Shown here: positions 62,585 through 64,000 of the stretch, one piece after another | Position numbering within the stretch: the stretch's first letter is position 1 | How the letters are laid out: the number at the start of each line of letters is the position of its first letter | Source of the DNA: Advenella sp048381675 | GTDB lineage: Bacteria; Pseudomonadota; Gammaproteobacteria; Burkholderiales; Burkholderiaceae_B | NCBI RefSeq assembly: GCF_048381675.1 | Contig: NZ_JBLWIS010000006.1 | Location: forward strand, 62,001 to 126,000 | Reading direction: 5' to 3' | DNA length: 64,000 bases | Program-made: the position numbers and the translations under genes | Notes under the pieces: model-generated | The model's database searches: none | The model's input: the letters and a program-made list of their open reading frames with translations, nothing else | Told to the model about the DNA's origin: nothing

Positions 62585-63433
62585 TCAGGTTAGCGCAAAA
62601 TAGGCGGCAAAAATAATCAGCAAAATAATAATAAACCGGAGTACCGAGATCGTATTTTTAGGCCCAGTTGTATAGGGGATTTGTTCGGGGATGTCAGCAA
62701 CAGGATCTGGGCTGGCAGTTGTTTCTGTTGCCGCTTCATGTGGACTGGCCGACGCGGGTTCTGGCTCTGGTGATTCGCCTGATGGACGGGTTAATGATTC
62801 CAGTAATTTTTTCTGATTGGCCCTGATGAGTGCTTCCAGGTCTGGCAAGGGCCAGAGGTTCTCTGCGCGACCGGTTAACACCATGAAAGGGTCAACGTTG
62901 GGGGCTTGAAGTTCTTCGAGAATACCTTTGATTTCAAATTTCAAATCGCTGTCAGCGGCCAGCTTATCGAGTGGCATGCCTTCTTTGAGTTTTTGCCAGT
63001 CGCGGGCACGATTTCGCAGCATGAAACGCCAGTCTTCTCCAGAGGCTTGTTCAATTTCTGACAATTGGGTGGTTCGGAGGATGATAAAGGCCCCGGTCAT
63101 TTTTTCTTGCAGGAAAACATCAAATTTTTTCAGGATCGGGTGCCATTGTTCCGGCAAGATGTTTGCAAGGGCTTCCAGTCGATGGGTCCAGTGCCTGAGC
63201 GCTTCATTGGTAGGGGCGCTTAGATAGGGATAGGTTTTTTCCGGATCATCACCGATGCGGGCTGTCTGGATATGGGTATCGTCAAACAGGGCCCACCAGA
63301 ACAGTGCGGGCCAATGACGGGCCTGAAGCTCAAGAACCATATCTTGCTTGAAAACATTATGCAATGCAATATTATCGCCATCAGGAATGGACTCATGGCT
63401 TAACAGATTGGCAAGATAAACAACGTCCTGCAT
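62585..63433 (-). CDS. Hypothetical protein with C-terminal membrane anchor
   Basis: 282 residues. The N-terminal part (to about residue 200) is helical and tryptophan-rich (ARHWPALFWWALFDD, LEALANILPEQWHPI). A proline/alanine/serine-rich linker (about 216–255) follows, and a single hydrophobic segment ends the protein (FIIILLIIFAAYFAL). No family was recognised. It would sit as a tail-anchored protein, cytoplasmic domain first. It lies 20 bases after the MazG-like gene. Confidence 0.6.
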   Translation of the reverse strand: MQDVVYLANLLSHESIPDGDNIALHNVFKQDMVLELQARHWPALFWWALFDDTHIQTARIGDDPEKTYPYLSAPTNEALRHWTHRLEALANILPEQWHPILKKFDVFLQEKMTGAFIILRTTQLSEIEQASGEDWRFMLRNRARDWQKLKEGMPLDKLAADSDLKFEIKGILEELQAPNVDPFMVLTGRAENLWPLPDLEALIRANQKKLLESLTRPSGESPEPEPASASPHEAATETTASPDPVADIPEQIPYTTGPKNTISVLRFIIILLIIFAAYFALT

Positions 63434-63453
63434 GTTGGGTTCCTTATGCTTTT

Positions 63454-63804
63454 TTAAAGTTCGGTGTATTTTTTGGCATTGCCCCGTGCTTTGTCCAGCG
63501 GGTATTTAATGTCATTAAGTGCCAGCTTTTCTGCCGCAGCCTCTAGGATATCAATATCAAGCACCCGGCTAATTGTTAATAAATACAGGAAAACATCGGC
63601 TATTTCGTGCTTTACCGCCTGCAGTTTCTGGGGGTCAAGCCGCAAGGACTCTTCTTCTGTCATCCATTGAAAAATTTCCAGCAATTCAGCGGCTTCAACC
63701 GTAAGGGCCATGGCAATGTTTTTGGGAGAGTGATATTTGTCCCATTCTCTTTCATGGGCAAATTGCCTGAGCTTTTGCTTGATATGATCAAGATCAGCAG
63801 CCAT
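63454..63804 (-). CDS. MazG-like nucleotide pyrophosphohydrolase
   Basis: 116 residues. The EExxE…ExxD metal site is visible: EAAELLEIFQW and KHEIADVFLYLL. It is close to the dCTP pyrophosphatase (RS21-C6) type, which removes unusual nucleotides. The hypothetical gene follows it on the same strand. Confidence 0.9.
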   Translation of the reverse strand: MAADLDHIKQKLRQFAHEREWDKYHSPKNIAMALTVEAAELLEIFQWMTEEESLRLDPQKLQAVKHEIADVFLYLLTISRVLDIDILEAAAEKLALNDIKYPLDKARGNAKKYTEL

Positions 63805-63839
63805 TTTCTTCCTTAAATATGAACAATTATAAATGCATA

Positions 63840-63868
63840 AAAGCAGCCGGCTATTTTCCGGCTGCTTT
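63840..63868 (-). terminator. Terminator of the alcohol dehydrogenase gene
   Basis: AAAGCAGCCGG (63840–63850) pairs with CCGGCTGCTTT (63858–63868) across a 7-base loop. On the minus strand it is followed by TTTTATG. It lies just after the dehydrogenase stop and before the MazG-like gene. Confidence 0.8.
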
Positions 63869-63890
63869 GGGTGGATGGTGAAGTAAAGAT

Positions 63891-64000
63891 TTATGGCTTG
63901 ATGGCGATCTTCAGCACGCCGTCACGCTGGTTGGCAAAAAGGTCATAGGCCTCGACAATGTCGTCGAGTTTGTATTCATGGGTTACTAGCGCTTCAAGGT
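63891..64000 (-). CDS. Zinc-type alcohol dehydrogenase, C-terminal end (cut by window edge)
   Basis: About 36 C-terminal residues are visible, LEALVTHEYKLDDIVEAYDL, then FANQRDGVLKIAIKP. The pattern THxxxLDDIVEAYDLF is the conserved end of medium-chain zinc alcohol dehydrogenases. The rest, including the zinc-binding part, lies outside the window. Confidence 0.8.
   Translation of the reverse strand, partial: LEALVTHEYKLDDIVEAYDLFANQRDGVLKIAIKP

Overview
The window is chromosomal DNA of a betaproteobacterium. The gene order lnt–corC–ybeY–phoH–miaB, the set yajC–secD–secF–tgt–queA, the Calvin-type class II aldolase next to purC–purE–purK, and the protein sequences all look like Burkholderiales, most likely Alcaligenaceae (relatives of Bordetella, Advenella or Paenalcaligenes). 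Base composition is near 50% GC by eye. No genus can be assigned without a search. Most of the window is ordinary core genome.

Layout. 1–4.7 kb: start of bioB (cut by the window edge), a DUF1275 membrane protein, cardiolipin synthase, a NUDIX hydrolase and an adenine deaminase. 4.7–9.5 kb: one minus-strand cluster encoding an AhpD-like protein, an acyl-CoA-dehydrogenase-type flavoprotein, a 54-residue rubredoxin, and a complete SsuABC/NrtABC-type importer (ATPase, Tat-exported binding protein, permease). This is probably an uptake-and-oxidation pathway for a small organic compound, perhaps organosulfur. 9.9–10.5 kb: five tRNA genes (Ala, Glu, Asp, Glu, Asp), the Glu–Asp pair duplicated in tandem. 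10.7–22.2 kb: minus-strand housekeeping genes (lnt, corC, ybeY, phoH, miaB, secF, secD, yajC, tgt, queA). 22.3–25.8 kb: upp, a yqjD–yqjE–yqjK-like membrane/stress cluster, and ubiD.

25.8–27.6 kb: an IS200/IS605-type element with divergent tnpA (HUH transposase) and tnpB (RuvC-like nuclease), both with intact catalytic residues, flanked by hairpins and a probable omegaRNA region. It lies directly upstream of ubiD. Next to it are a short ORF that may be a gene remnant and a glutaminase. 28.8–36.9 kb: a lytic transglycosylase, an aminotransferase, a degenerate FAD-binding-like protein, maeB, a patatin-like phospholipase translationally coupled to a barstar-family protein, and rsmE.

37–49.7 kb: central carbon genes tkt–gapA–pgk, followed by a very large alpha-2-macroglobulin-like protein and PbpC. 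49.8–55.1 kb: a sugar-epimerase-like protein, a nitrilase-family amidase, and the cytochrome bd oxidase genes cydA–cydB–cydX behind a DUF2946 gene. 55.4–60.3 kb: fba, purC, purE, purK and a Sua5/YrdC protein. 60.4–64 kb: an M20 amidohydrolase, a GhrA-type reductase, a hypothetical tail-anchored protein, a MazG-like pyrophosphohydrolase, and the end of a zinc alcohol dehydrogenase.

Several intergenic regions hold long perfect inverted repeats. Some are clearly terminators. Others (36.94, 41.56 and 60.34 kb) sit in positions a simple terminator does not fully explain. The best candidates for unusual biology are the rubredoxin/flavoprotein/importer cluster, the apparently intact TnpB element, the patatin–barstar pair, and the hairpin abutting the start codon of the M20 hydrolase. 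No CRISPR array, prophage or classic defence island was seen.
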